64,000 nt of DNA from Butyrivibrio sp. CB08 (GCF_003625485.1 NZ_RAIR01000003.1:186001-250000), one strand, 5' to 3'; shown: positions 43,130 to 53,001, counted from the stretch's first letter. The notes: a model not told the origin generated them from the letters alone. Translations and numbers: made by a program.

Positions 43130-43879
43130 ATGAAAAAAAATAAATTGATAATAACAAGAATTCTGGCAGCAGCTGTTGCAGCTGCGATGCTGTTTTGTTT
43201 CCCTGCAAAGGGCAGCATAGCTTATGCTGAGAATGATAATAAGGTAAAGACAGAAAACTCATCTGAAAAAGAAAATGTTGAAGAAAAGACAGATGTAGAA
43301 GAGGAACAGGCTGACGAAGAGGAAGAAGAGGAGCTTTCTGACTACGACAGAGCATTGAAGGAGGCAGCAGATGCCCGCCACGCTCTTCAGAATGATCCAA
43401 ATCACATTCACCACTACAGATGGATCGCTAAGAGAAATGCCAGCGAATCTGCTGATGGCACCATCAATTATATGTGCGAGGAATGCGACAAGGTTTGGTT
43501 TTTCAGACCATATCCTGCTTATTACTGTTTCCAGGGCGACATTGCTAGGCAGATAGAGGTTGCTCCGGAGAACTTCACTATTAAGGTTAAGACATCCCTT
43601 TACATCAACTTCAACAAGCAGGTTATGGAGGCTCTTGCCAAGAGACCGGATGTATCCCTTCAGGTAAGCTTCCTTAGAAAAGAGTACACTGGCGACCGCT
43701 TAAGCTTTACTATCCCGGCAGGTGAGGACACCATGTCCCTTCTTGATGAGAACGGATACACAGGATTCATCTTCCTTGGCAACAAGTACGGAATGACTCT
43801 CGAAGTTAAACACGAGATTGATGAGGAAGAGGCTGCTGAGACAGTGGAAGAGACCAATAAGGAAGCAGCGCAGGAATAA
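43130..43879 (+). CDS. Secreted protein of unknown function with CxxC motif
   Basis: The 249-residue protein has a signal peptide (about residues 1-32, cleaved near AYA-EN), an acidic Glu-rich segment (40-75), a His-rich patch NHIHHYRW near 95 and a CEECDKVW motif near 118 that may bind zinc. The rest is beta-rich, with an acidic Glu-rich tail. I cannot name the family. It lies 4 bases before the AraC-type sensor gene and divergent from the sigma-factor operon, so it could belong to the sigma regulon. Confidence 0.72.
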   Translation: MKKNKLIITRILAAAVAAAMLFCFPAKGSIAYAENDNKVKTENSSEKENVEEKTDVEEEQADEEEEEELSDYDRALKEAADARHALQNDPNHIHHYRWIAKRNASESADGTINYMCEECDKVWFFRPYPAYYCFQGDIARQIEVAPENFTIKVKTSLYINFNKQVMEALAKRPDVSLQVSFLRKEYTGDRLSFTIPAGEDTMSLLDENGYTGFIFLGNKYGMTLEVKHEIDEEEAAETVEETNKEAAQE

Positions 43880-43882
43880 TGG

Positions 43883-46051
43883 ATGTTTCAGAGTAAAGTT
43901 TTCAGGCGCATGTTTTGCAGCTATTTACTTATAATAGTTGTCAGCATGGGCATATATTCAGGATTTTTAATTTATCAGAGTAAGCGTATCGCGCAAAATC
44001 AAAGTACCTGGGAGCACGACCTTATCCTCCGTGAGGTTTCTGACGTCATGGAGGAGACTCTTTCCGATGCAAAAGAGACGGTGAGGGACCTTAGGTACTC
44101 TAACACCATGAAGAATCTCTACATGGCGTCACGTCTTGATGATCCCTTGGACACCTACGAGGACTACGAGGTCCAGAAGGAGATCAAGAATCTCTATGCC
44201 CTGAGGGCAGATGTAATCTACAGCACAACGATATTCTTATATGGAAGCAACAGAGCCTGGTCAGCGGGAGGTCCTATCTACATGGACGTTCCCTTTGAGC
44301 AGCAGTCTTTTTCTGTGCCACTTCTCGTTAATGGTAATATCGCTGATTCCATTGGCCTTACAGACAACCAGCGCTACTACTTCGCCAAGGAAGGGCTTCT
44401 TTACTGGGACAGCTACACCTACAGAAACGGAACTGAGGTTGGCCTTTGCTGCGTCCTTATTGACCTTCAGAACACCTTGGGCAGGCTCCAGAGCGCCTTA
44501 GGGGATGACCAGGCCATCAGGATCCTCTACCAGGGAAAAGAGCTACTGACGGTTGGAGATATCTCCGGCAGAAAGCCTGCAGTTGAGATGACGGGAAGTT
44601 CAGATTTTTCTTACGAACTTTATGATAAGAGTCATTCTCTTTTAAAGAATAATCCTGTTCTTATTGGAATGCTGGTAATCCTGCTAATTGTTGCCATAAT
44701 CTTTGCCTGGGTTGGCTACTGGGAGAGCAGACGCTACTACAAGCCAATTGACTACATGGGCAAGATGGTCAGCGGCGGAGAACCTACGGAAGCCGTTTCT
44801 GAGGATCAGAATGAGCTTGGCAATATTATAGAAGGAATAGAAAAGCTCATTGGTGAAAAGAACAGCTACAGGGAAAAGATGCTGACAGTAAGTCCCTACG
44901 CAGGAGCTGGAATGTTCCAGGCTATTGTATCTGGACAGGCTGGTAACGATAAACTCAACGTCTTATCAGATGAAGAATTCCTTGATCTTAAACATCCATA
45001 TTATATAGTTTCTATTCTTAATTTCGCCTATGAGTGGACTGGTAAGGTTAAGAGCATAAGCCATGAGAACATGTCTGAGATCTTCAAACAGGTTTCAGCA
45101 ACCTGGGCTGGAGAGGACCTCCACATTGCATGGTATTTTAGCGGCAAGAACAGCGCTTATCTCATCCTTAGTTTTGATGAGAAACGGGACATGGACGACA
45201 TGTTCTTTGGCATTCACAAGCTCATTCAGTCCTCAGTTGAAAAAGAGCATATCGTTGTGACCATGGGTGTTGACGTTGTAAGGGAAGATATTTCAGAGCT
45301 TAAGGCAGCCTGTGAAGGGGCGGCGTCAGCTCTCGACGGGATACTTCATGACGGGCGCGGAGAAGTCTTTTTTGCTGAAGAATTTCCAAAGGGAAATGTG
45401 GACTACTACCTGCCTTCGGGATTTAAAGAAAAGCTTCGTACCTGTCTTGAGAACAGGGACAAGGACGGAATACATCTTCTTTTGTTTGATGTCTACAAAA
45501 CCAACCTTGATCTTGATGCATCATCGGAAGTTTACAAGTCCCTTGTTGAGGATGTGTACCTCACAATGATGAAAACTGTAAGAAAAGTTTCGGGACTTAC
45601 CACGGTTCATTTGAATATCCAGAGAGTAAGCGAACTTATGAGCCTTCAGGAGATATTTGACTACTATGATGCAGCCCTTATTTCAGTAATTGATCTCTTG
45701 GAAAAAAATGAACGTCAGAAAAATAAAGAAAACCAGTTGGACGACGAGATAGTAAAATTCGTGGAAGAGAACTACTGCGATCCTGGAATCTCGCTCCAGC
45801 AGTTGTCTGACAAGTACAATGTCAGCAACAAGTACCTTCTTCTCCTGTTTAAGCAGAAGTACAATATGACTTACCTGCAGTTTATCCAGGGGAAAAGAAT
45901 TGAACGTGCCATAGAGCTCATAGATCAGAACGAATTACCCATATCAGAAATCGGAACAAAAGTCGGCTACGAAAATCAGCTGACCTTCAGGAGGAATTTT
46001 AAGGCGGTCACAGGACGTAATCCCAGTGAATATGCGGCTGTCAAAAAATGA
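43883..46051 (+). CDS. Membrane-bound AraC-family sensor regulator
   Basis: The 722-residue protein has an N-terminal membrane helix (about residues 10-30), an extracytoplasmic sensor (30-250), a second helix (about 254-276), a cytoplasmic linker and middle domain, and a C-terminal AraC helix-turn-helix pair (about 620-720): ISLQQLSDKYNVSNKYLLLL and LPISEIGTKVGYENQLTFRRNF. Such proteins often control an adjacent oligosaccharide transporter, here the three genes downstream. The start follows the previous gene by 4 bases, with a weak ribosome site. Confidence 0.9.
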   Translation: MFQSKVFRRMFCSYLLIIVVSMGIYSGFLIYQSKRIAQNQSTWEHDLILREVSDVMEETLSDAKETVRDLRYSNTMKNLYMASRLDDPLDTYEDYEVQKEIKNLYALRADVIYSTTIFLYGSNRAWSAGGPIYMDVPFEQQSFSVPLLVNGNIADSIGLTDNQRYYFAKEGLLYWDSYTYRNGTEVGLCCVLIDLQNTLGRLQSALGDDQAIRILYQGKELLTVGDISGRKPAVEMTGSSDFSYELYDKSHSLLKNNPVLIGMLVILLIVAIIFAWVGYWESRRYYKPIDYMGKMVSGGEPTEAVSEDQNELGNIIEGIEKLIGEKNSYREKMLTVSPYAGAGMFQAIVSGQAGNDKLNVLSDEEFLDLKHPYYIVSILNFAYEWTGKVKSISHENMSEIFKQVSATWAGEDLHIAWYFSGKNSAYLILSFDEKRDMDDMFFGIHKLIQSSVEKEHIVVTMGVDVVREDISELKAACEGAASALDGILHDGRGEVFFAEEFPKGNVDYYLPSGFKEKLRTCLENRDKDGIHLLLFDVYKTNLDLDASSEVYKSLVEDVYLTMMKTVRKVSGLTTVHLNIQRVSELMSLQEIFDYYDAALISVIDLLEKNERQKNKENQLDDEIVKFVEENYCDPGISLQQLSDKYNVSNKYLLLLFKQKYNMTYLQFIQGKRIERAIELIDQNELPISEIGTKVGYENQLTFRRNFKAVTGRNPSEYAAVKK

Positions 46052-46088
46052 ACCTCCGGAAAAAATTGTTTCTATACAACTAAAACTT

Positions 46089-46133
46089 CCTCTGTGTACA
46101 ATCTGCTTATCAGAAACACGGAGGAGGTTTTTT
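46089..46133 (+). promoter_or_regulatory. Hairpin with T tract that contains the permease ribosome site
   Basis: CCTCTGTGT (46089-46097) pairs with ACACGGAGG (46116-46124), with an inner TCTG/CAGA stem, and six T follow. The 3' arm includes the GGAGGAGG ribosome site of the gene starting at 46135. It can act as a terminator of the AraC gene and hide the ribosome site. Confidence 0.65.
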
Positions 46134-46134
46134 C

Positions 46135-47067
46135 ATGTCACAGGGGAATAAAAAGAAGTCCTGGAAACAGCTTCTATATAGAGACAGGTTTCTTTTGATG
46201 ATGATAATTCCTGTAGTCATTTATTACCTGGTATTCTGCTATCTTCCAATGACCGGAATCGTGATGGCATTCAATCAGTACCAGGTAGGATCTGGCTTTG
46301 CCGGAGTATACACAAGCAAGTGGGTGGGCTTTAAGTGGTTCAAACAGTTCTTTGGATCGATCTATCTGGGAAGACTTGTAAGGAACACATTCCTGTTACA
46401 GTTCTACTCCCTTATATTCGGATTTCCTATTCCGATTCTATTTGCCATAGCAGTTACACAGGTCAGGAGTAAAAGAGCCAGGAAGGCCATCCAGGTAAGT
46501 ACCTACCTTCCATACTTTATCTCCACTGTAGTTGTCTGTGGTATGATCAACAACTTCCTTTCACCATCTGGAGGTATTATCAATCAGCTTCTTAATAAGA
46601 TAGGTATTGAGAGCATCAACTTCATGAACCTGCCACAGTGGTTCAGACCTATATATGTAATTTCAGGATCCTGGCAGAGCTTTGGATTTAACTCCATTAT
46701 CTTCGTTGCAGCTATCATGGGTATTTCCCCGGACCTCTACGAAGCCATGGACGTTGACGGTGCCAACAGAAGGCAGGTAATCTGGCATCTGGTGCTGCCA
46801 TCCATAAGACCTACCATTATCCTTCTTCTTATCATGTCCCTTGGAACCATGATGAGCGTTGGCTTTGAGAAGGTTTACCTTCTGTACAATACAGCAGTTT
46901 ATGAGACCGCCGATGTTATCCAGACCTACGTTTACAGGCAGGGTATTCAGAGCAGCAACTACAGCTACGCTACGGCAGTAGGTCTTTTTAACTCGGTCAT
47001 CAACTTCGTCATCGTATTTGTTGCCAACAAGATCAGCAGAAAGGTCACAGATACAGCTATCTGGTAA
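46135..47067 (+). CDS. Oligosaccharide ABC transporter permease, LplB type
   Basis: A 310-residue membrane protein with six helices, starting with a basic segment and YYLVFCYLPMTGIVMAF, typical of LplB/YteP. The EAA loop is EAMDVDGANRRQVIWHLVLPS near residue 203. Its partner is the next gene. LplB-type systems import larger plant-wall oligosaccharides, but the actual substrate here is not shown. Confidence 0.92.
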   Translation: MSQGNKKKSWKQLLYRDRFLLMMIIPVVIYYLVFCYLPMTGIVMAFNQYQVGSGFAGVYTSKWVGFKWFKQFFGSIYLGRLVRNTFLLQFYSLIFGFPIPILFAIAVTQVRSKRARKAIQVSTYLPYFISTVVVCGMINNFLSPSGGIINQLLNKIGIESINFMNLPQWFRPIYVISGSWQSFGFNSIIFVAAIMGISPDLYEAMDVDGANRRQVIWHLVLPSIRPTIILLLIMSLGTMMSVGFEKVYLLYNTAVYETADVIQTYVYRQGIQSSNYSYATAVGLFNSVINFVIVFVANKISRKVTDTAIW

Positions 47068-47082
47068 AGGGGAAAAGAGATA

Positions 47083-47991
47083 ATGAACTCGGTTAAATTT
47101 AAGAAAAGAAGAGAGTTTCACGGCTCTTTTGGGGATAAAGCATTTGACGCACTTATATGGCTGTTTCTTGCAGTTGCAGTAATAGTCTGCGTGTATCCCT
47201 TCATATATGTACTTAGTGTTTCCATAAGTTCAGGACAGGCAGTTAACCAGGGAAGAGTAGTACTGCTTCCTGTGGACCTTAACTTCGAGGCCCTTAAGAC
47301 TGTTCTTGAATACAAGCAGCTTTGGATTTCCTACGGAAATACCTTTTTCTACACAGTTGTAGGAACCATATTCAACGTAATATTTACATGCCTTGCGGCT
47401 TACCCTCTTTCAAGAAAGAGCTTTTGCCTAAGGAAACAGATGAATTTCCTTCTGGCGTTTACCATGTATTTCTCCGGCGGACTTATTCCGGTGTACATCG
47501 TTATAACCAAGCTTGGCCTGTATGATTCAAGGCTTGTAATGATCGTTCCTGTTCTGATCTCTGCATATAATGTAATGATCTGCAGATCAGCTTTTGAGTC
47601 CATCTCGGAGTCACTTTTTGAGGAGGCTGCCATTGAGGGAGCCAATGATTTTTATATCTTAACAAGGATAGCAGTTCCGCTTATAAAGCCAACACTTGCA
47701 GTGCTTACGCTTTATTATGCGGTTGCAAGATACAATGATTTCTTTTCTGCGATGCTTTATATCAGCGATTCTTCCAAGGAACCTCTGCAGGTGTTCCTGA
47801 GAAGGATTTTGCTACAGGCATCCATGGAGATCACTCAGACGACCAATATAAACATGGGCGCCCTGGCTCAGTCGACAATCCAGGTTCGCTATGTATGTAT
47901 TGTGGTATCGGTAGTACCTATCATGTTAGTGGTACCTCTGGTACAGAAGTATCTTGTACAGGGAACTATGCTAGGGGCAGTAAAAGGTTAA
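47083..47991 (+). CDS. Oligosaccharide ABC transporter permease, YtcP type
   Basis: A 302-residue membrane protein with six helices and the EAA loop FEEAAIEGANDFYILTRIAVP near residue 185. It ends with QGTMLGAVKG, the YtcP-type C-terminus. It starts 15 bases after the LplB-type gene. The cluster has no ATPase. Confidence 0.92.
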   Translation: MNSVKFKKRREFHGSFGDKAFDALIWLFLAVAVIVCVYPFIYVLSVSISSGQAVNQGRVVLLPVDLNFEALKTVLEYKQLWISYGNTFFYTVVGTIFNVIFTCLAAYPLSRKSFCLRKQMNFLLAFTMYFSGGLIPVYIVITKLGLYDSRLVMIVPVLISAYNVMICRSAFESISESLFEEAAIEGANDFYILTRIAVPLIKPTLAVLTLYYAVARYNDFFSAMLYISDSSKEPLQVFLRRILLQASMEITQTTNINMGALAQSTIQVRYVCIVVSVVPIMLVVPLVQKYLVQGTMLGAVKG

Positions 47992-48010
47992 TAACTTTAA
48001 GGAGGTTATC

Positions 48011-49663
48011 ATGAAAAAGAGAGTTATATCTTTAGTTATGGCATCAATGATGATGGCATCAGCAATCGTGGGGTGTGGAAGTAATGCAGGTTCTGAGCCC
48101 GCAGCACCAGCAGATAATGCAAACAAGACAGAGGCAGTAGATGCTGCCATTGAAAGTGCAGAGACAAAGGTTGAGGAGAGCGGCTTTAGCTACACAGGAG
48201 AAGGCCCTATCTCTGAGGACGGCGGTACAATAAAGATCCTTGCACAGACATCCAACTATTCAAACGTTGATATCACAAAGGCACCTATCGTGCTTAAGGT
48301 TTTTGAAGAAGCTGGCGTAGATCCTGACTGGCAGCTCCTTGATTACAACAGCTATGAAGATGCAATAACACCTATGCTTTCAGCAGGCAATATCGATGCT
48401 GATATCATCAAGATTCCAGACAACGATCCTAACCAGATCTGGATCAAGTCAGGAATGTTCGTTGCTCTTGATGAGTACTTTGACTATATGCCTAACTTCA
48501 CAAAGTGGCTTTCAGAGAACCCTGTTCAGAAGGCTGAGCTCACAGCAGAAGATGGACATATCTACTATGTTGCAGGCGTTAACGTAGCTCACGACTATCA
48601 GCCAGTTCTTATGTACAACCAGGTATGGCTTGATAAGGCTGGAATGCAGGCTCCTGAGAATCTCGATGACTTCGTTGAACTTCTTCGTTACTTCAAAGAG
48701 AACGACATGAACGACAACGGCGACAAGAACGATGAGATCCCTATGTCTATCATGAGCGATTTTCTTCCATATATGTTTGGACCAGCTTTCGGTCTTGACC
48801 TTGTAAGCGGCTTCCAGGCAGATGAGAACGGTAAAGTAACATACGCAGCAGCTGATTCTGAGAACTACAGAAAGTATCTTGAGTTCTTAAACGGCCTCTA
48901 CAAGGAAGGACTCCTTGAGGTTGAGTTCACATCCCTTGACAGAGATAAGGTAATCGAGAGAATCTCTAACGATCTTACAGGTGTTGCTTTTGACTATAGC
49001 TGGGCTATGTCAATGATGTATTCAAATGTACTTCCATACTACGATGGAACAGAAAAGACAGCCTTCGTTGGTGTTGCACCTCTTTCAGGTGAGCACAAGG
49101 GCTTCTATGTAGGAAGAAACTTCCTTTCAGGAATGTTTGGGGTAAGCTCAAAGTCAAGCCAGATCGAGCTTGCATGCAAGTTCCTTGACTATTCAATGAG
49201 CGAGCACTGCCAGGATTACTATCAGTGGGGCATCGAGGGCGAGAGCTACATCGTTAACGCTGATGGCAAGAGAGAGTACACAGAGCAGGGCAAGGACAAC
49301 GACTGGTTACAGCAGTTTGGTATCAACCCAGCCTTCGTATTCCCAGCTCAGCAGTCTGTAGAAGCTACAGATATCCTTGTAGCTGACTGGCACGCTAAGA
49401 TCAACGCAGACCAGCGTCAGTACGTTGTAGATCCATGGCCAATGATCTATGCTACATCCGATGAGAGTGACACTATCAACATGTACCTTGAAGATATCCA
49501 GACAAACGTAGATGAGAATACAACAGCATTCATCACAGGAACAAAGGATATCGCAACTGAATTTGATGGCTACATTGCTGGACTTGAGGCCCTGAATCTC
49601 CCAGAGCTTGTTAACATTCGTCAGCAGCAGTACGATCGTTACCTCAAGGCACTTAGCAATTAA
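48011..49663 (+). CDS. Oligosaccharide-binding lipoprotein, LplA type
   Basis: The 550-residue protein has a signal peptide with lipobox AIVGC (Cys22), a short polar linker and a large extracytoplasmic solute-binding domain. The length and its position after LplB- and YtcP-type permeases fit the LplA/YtcQ class. Asp/Asn-rich stretches (NDMNDNGDKNDEIPM) look like the Ca-binding-type loop common in this class. It would hand oligosaccharides to the permeases. A strong terminator follows. Confidence 0.92.
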   Translation: MKKRVISLVMASMMMASAIVGCGSNAGSEPAAPADNANKTEAVDAAIESAETKVEESGFSYTGEGPISEDGGTIKILAQTSNYSNVDITKAPIVLKVFEEAGVDPDWQLLDYNSYEDAITPMLSAGNIDADIIKIPDNDPNQIWIKSGMFVALDEYFDYMPNFTKWLSENPVQKAELTAEDGHIYYVAGVNVAHDYQPVLMYNQVWLDKAGMQAPENLDDFVELLRYFKENDMNDNGDKNDEIPMSIMSDFLPYMFGPAFGLDLVSGFQADENGKVTYAAADSENYRKYLEFLNGLYKEGLLEVEFTSLDRDKVIERISNDLTGVAFDYSWAMSMMYSNVLPYYDGTEKTAFVGVAPLSGEHKGFYVGRNFLSGMFGVSSKSSQIELACKFLDYSMSEHCQDYYQWGIEGESYIVNADGKREYTEQGKDNDWLQQFGINPAFVFPAQQSVEATDILVADWHAKINADQRQYVVDPWPMIYATSDESDTINMYLEDIQTNVDENTTAFITGTKDIATEFDGYIAGLEALNLPELVNIRQQQYDRYLKALSN

Positions 49664-49685
49664 CCCATAACTTGGTTTTGAAAGA

Positions 49686-49730
49686 AAAGGCCTGGCATCT
49701 CTGCCCCAGAGGTGTCGGGCCTTTCTTTTT
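49686..49730 (+). terminator. Terminator after the LplA-type gene
   Basis: AAAGGCCTGGCATCTCTG pairs with CAGAGGTGTCGGGCCTTT, with few mismatches, followed by CTTTTT. Confidence 0.9.
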
Positions 49731-49822
49731 GATGGGCGCAGAAATGCCACGTGCAGAGTTCTATTTGTAGATATTAACTAAAGAAAAATGCATAAAACAT
49801 GAATATTTATAAAAAATAATGC

Positions 49823-49851
49823 TTGTCTTCAAGACTTCACTGTGATAAACT
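49823..49851 (+). promoter_or_regulatory. Promoter of the ACT-hom-lysC operon
   Basis: TTGTCT (49823-49828) and TAAACT (49846-49851) are separated by 17 bases. The leader holds a TGTCC-GTCAC / GTGAC-GGACA inverted repeat (about 49870-49910). Confidence 0.5.
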
Positions 49852-49948
49852 CTTTCCAGTGCACACAAATGTCCGTCACAGAAAAACACAGTAGTGACAT
49901 CCGCGGACAATTGTACGCACGAGAAAAACAGAAAGGTGCAGCTTAAAA

Positions 49949-50404
49949 GTGCAGCAGGATACAGGATACTACGTAATAAGAAAACAAGCGGTTCCGGATG
50001 TACTTCTCAAGGTGGTGGAAGCGAAGAAGCTCCTTGAGTCCGGTAAGGTCAAGACTGTCAATGAGGCAGCAGCAAACCTTGGAATAAGCCGCAGCTCTTT
50101 TTACAAATATAAAGAAGACATATATGAATTTCACGACAGCCTTCAGGGCACTACACTTACCCTGACCTTCCAGATGAACGACGAAGTGGGGCTGCTCTCA
50201 TACGTTCTCAATCTCATAGCAGATTTCGGAGCTAACATTCTTACGATACATCAGTCCATTCCACTTAACGGAGTGGCATCTATTTCAATCACAATCCAGG
50301 TTTTGGAAACCACCAAGGACATCATGGAGATGATATCCATCATGGAAAAGACAGAAGGTGTGCACAAGGTCCACATCACAGGACGAAGTGCCACATTGAC
50401 ATAA
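49949..50404 (+). CDS. ACT-domain protein, PheB family
   Basis: A 151-residue protein with an N-terminal helix-turn-helix-like part (VNEAAANLGISRSSFYKYKE) and a C-terminal ACT domain (about residues 70-150), which binds amino acids in many biosynthetic regulators. It is next to homoserine dehydrogenase, as usual for this family, and may sense threonine or related amino acids; its role is unsettled. It starts at GTG, preceded by an AAAGG site. Confidence 0.85.
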   Translation: MQQDTGYYVIRKQAVPDVLLKVVEAKKLLESGKVKTVNEAAANLGISRSSFYKYKEDIYEFHDSLQGTTLTLTFQMNDEVGLLSYVLNLIADFGANILTIHQSIPLNGVASISITIQVLETTKDIMEMISIMEKTEGVHKVHITGRSATLT

Positions 50405-50417
50405 AGGAGGCTTTAAG

Positions 50418-51626
50418 ATGGCAAAAGTAGCAGTACTTGGATATGGCACAGTAGGAAGCGGTGTTGTTGAGGTTCTTGACACCAACGCTTTAGAGGTTGC
50501 TGAAAGTGCAGGAGAGAAGATCGAGGTCAAGTACATTTTAGACCTTAGAGATTTCCCTGGGGACAAGCATGAGACACAGGTTGTCCACGACATTAACATA
50601 ATACTTGATGACCCTGAGATCGAAGTTATCTGCGAGACCATGGGCGGAATTGAGCCTGCTTTTTCTTTTGAGAAGAGCGCCCTTGAGAGAGGCAAAAGCG
50701 TATGCACTTCAAACAAAGAGCTCGTGGCAGTTCACGGACCAGAGCTTGTTGAGCTTGCAAAAAAGAACGGAGCAAGTTACCTCTTTGAAGCCAGTGTAGG
50801 CGGCGGAATTCCTCTTCTTAGGACCATCAACGACTCACTTAAGCACGAGAAGATCGATTCCATCACAGGAATCTTAAATGGAACAACCAACTACATCCTC
50901 ACCAAGATGGACAAGGAAGGAATTGGTTTTGCTACAGTTCTTAAGGCAGCTCAGGACAAGGGCTACGCTGAGAAGAACCCTGAGGCAGACGTTGAGGGAT
51001 ACGATGCATGCAGAAAGATCGCCATCCTTTCAAGCCTTATGAGCGGACAGCATGTCAACTATGAGGACATCTACACTGAGGGTATCAGCAAGATCAGCAT
51101 CGAGGACTTTGACTATGCAAGAAACCTTGGAATGGCCATCAAGCTCCTTGGTATGTGCAAAAAGAACGAGAACGGATTCTTTACCATCGTTGCACCATTC
51201 CTTATTCCATATGAGAATCCTCTTGCAAATGTAAACGGCGTATTCAATGCCATCAACATACATGGAAACATGCTTGGCGATGTGATGCTCTACGGTAAGG
51301 GAGCAGGCAAGAATGCCACAGCAAGCGCAGTTGTTGCTGATGTCATCGATATCATCAAGCACAAGGGTAAGCACGTTGAGGTCAACATGAAGGCGGAGAA
51401 GGCAGTTCTTTCTCCTAAGGACAACGCAGTCCGCATGTTCTTCGTAAGAGTTCCTGCTGAGCTAAAAGAGCAGGCAATGGGCATCTTTGGAACCAACATC
51501 GAAGAGGTTTCAGGAAGCAATGTACACGGCGAGTTTGCATTCGTTACACCAAACATCTCTGAGAAGGATTTTGAAGAGAAACTCTGGAAGCTTGATAGCG
51601 TAAAGGGTTATATCAGAATATATTAA
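50418..51626 (+). CDS. hom: Homoserine dehydrogenase
   Basis: The enzyme reduces aspartate semialdehyde to homoserine for threonine and methionine. The 402-residue protein has the dinucleotide-binding motif VLGYGTVGSGVVEVL, the signature GILNGTTNYIL near residue 153 and ADVEGYDACRKIAIL near 191. The C-terminal 70 residues look like an ACT domain. An AAGGAGG site precedes the ATG. It is the middle gene of the ACT-hom-lysC operon. Confidence 0.96.
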   Translation: MAKVAVLGYGTVGSGVVEVLDTNALEVAESAGEKIEVKYILDLRDFPGDKHETQVVHDINIILDDPEIEVICETMGGIEPAFSFEKSALERGKSVCTSNKELVAVHGPELVELAKKNGASYLFEASVGGGIPLLRTINDSLKHEKIDSITGILNGTTNYILTKMDKEGIGFATVLKAAQDKGYAEKNPEADVEGYDACRKIAILSSLMSGQHVNYEDIYTEGISKISIEDFDYARNLGMAIKLLGMCKKNENGFFTIVAPFLIPYENPLANVNGVFNAINIHGNMLGDVMLYGKGAGKNATASAVVADVIDIIKHKGKHVEVNMKAEKAVLSPKDNAVRMFFVRVPAELKEQAMGIFGTNIEEVSGSNVHGEFAFVTPNISEKDFEEKLWKLDSVKGYIRIY

Positions 51627-51667
51627 GAAAAAGTAGAGAAAAAAGTAGAGAAGGAAGAAAAAGAGAA

Positions 51668-52987
51668 ATGAAGAAGGTAGTTAAGTTTGGTGGAAGTTCA
51701 CTGGCAAGTTCTGAGCAGTTCAAGAAGGTAGCAGACATCATCAAGTCTGACCCTGACCGCGTATACGTGGTTCCATCTGCTCCTGGAAAAAGAAATTCCA
51801 AGGACACCAAGGTTACAGACATGCTGTATAAGACCTACGCCCTGGCAGAGGCAGGCAAGGACTTTAAAAAAGAGCTTGCTGATATCAAGGCCAGATACGA
51901 CGAGATCATCAAGGGTCTTAAGCTTAAGCTTGATCTTACCAGCGAGTTCAAAACAATTGAGAAGAACTTCAAGGAGAAGGCTGGAAGCGACTATGCAGCA
52001 AGCCGCGGTGAGTACCTCAACGGAATCATCATGGCAGCATATCTTGGATATGAATTCATCGACTCAGCTACTGTAGTTGCTTTTGATAAGAACGGCGACT
52101 TCGACAGCGAGAAGACCAACAAGCTTATGGGTAAAAAGCTTGAGAAGACACCTAAGGCTGTTATTCCTGGATTCTACGGTGCATACGCAGATGGCAAGAT
52201 CAAGACCTTCTCAAGAGGCGGATCAGATATCACAGGTTCCATCGTTTCAAGAGCTATTAAGGCCGATGTATATGAGAACTGGACAGACGTTTCAGGATTC
52301 CTTGTTGCAGATCCAAGGATCATCGACAAGCCACCATACATCGAGACCATCACATACACAGAGCTTCGAGAGCTGGCTTACATGGGAGCATCAGTACTTC
52401 ACGAAGATGCTATCTTCCCAGTAAGAAAAGAGGGTATTCCGATCAACATCAGGAACACCAACAAGCCTGAGGACCCAGGCACATGGATCGTTGAATCCAC
52501 AGCTAAAAAGTCCAAGTTCGTTATCACAGGAATTGCTGGTAAGAAGGGATTCTGCTGTGTGAACGTTCTTAAGGATCAGATGAACTCGGAGGTTGGATTT
52601 GTAAGAAAAGTCCTTCAGGCCTTTGAGGATCAGAACATCTCAATCGAGCATGTTCCTTCTGGAATTGATACCATGACAGTATTTGTTCAGCAGGATGAGT
52701 TCATTGAGAAAGAGCAGTCAGTAGTATCAGAGATCCACAGACTTGCTCACCCTGATATGCTGGAGATCGAGTCAGATCTTGCACTTATCGCAGTCGTAGG
52801 ACGTGGCATGAAGTCCACAAGAGGAACAGCTGGAAGAATCTTCTCAGCCCTTGCCCACGCCAGCGTCAATGTCCGCATGATCGACCAGGGATCTTCCGAG
52901 CTTAACATCATCATCGGTGTTGAGACCAGGGATTTTGAAAAGGCAATTGCTGCTATTTACGATATCTTCGTAACTACGCAGGTTTAA
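51668..52987 (+). CDS. lysC: Aspartate kinase
   Basis: The enzyme phosphorylates aspartate, the first step toward lysine, methionine and threonine. The 439-residue monofunctional protein has KFGGSSLAS at the N-terminus, the nucleotide-binding region with SRGGSDITG near residue 180 and two C-terminal ACT domains (about 285-435). Its link to hom suggests control by threonine. The dapA-dapB branch of the same pathway in this window is under a lysine riboswitch instead. Confidence 0.95.
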   Translation: MKKVVKFGGSSLASSEQFKKVADIIKSDPDRVYVVPSAPGKRNSKDTKVTDMLYKTYALAEAGKDFKKELADIKARYDEIIKGLKLKLDLTSEFKTIEKNFKEKAGSDYAASRGEYLNGIIMAAYLGYEFIDSATVVAFDKNGDFDSEKTNKLMGKKLEKTPKAVIPGFYGAYADGKIKTFSRGGSDITGSIVSRAIKADVYENWTDVSGFLVADPRIIDKPPYIETITYTELRELAYMGASVLHEDAIFPVRKEGIPINIRNTNKPEDPGTWIVESTAKKSKFVITGIAGKKGFCCVNVLKDQMNSEVGFVRKVLQAFEDQNISIEHVPSGIDTMTVFVQQDEFIEKEQSVVSEIHRLAHPDMLEIESDLALIAVVGRGMKSTRGTAGRIFSALAHASVNVRMIDQGSSELNIIIGVETRDFEKAIAAIYDIFVTTQV

Positions 52988-53001
52988 CCGACGACTAAAA
53001 G

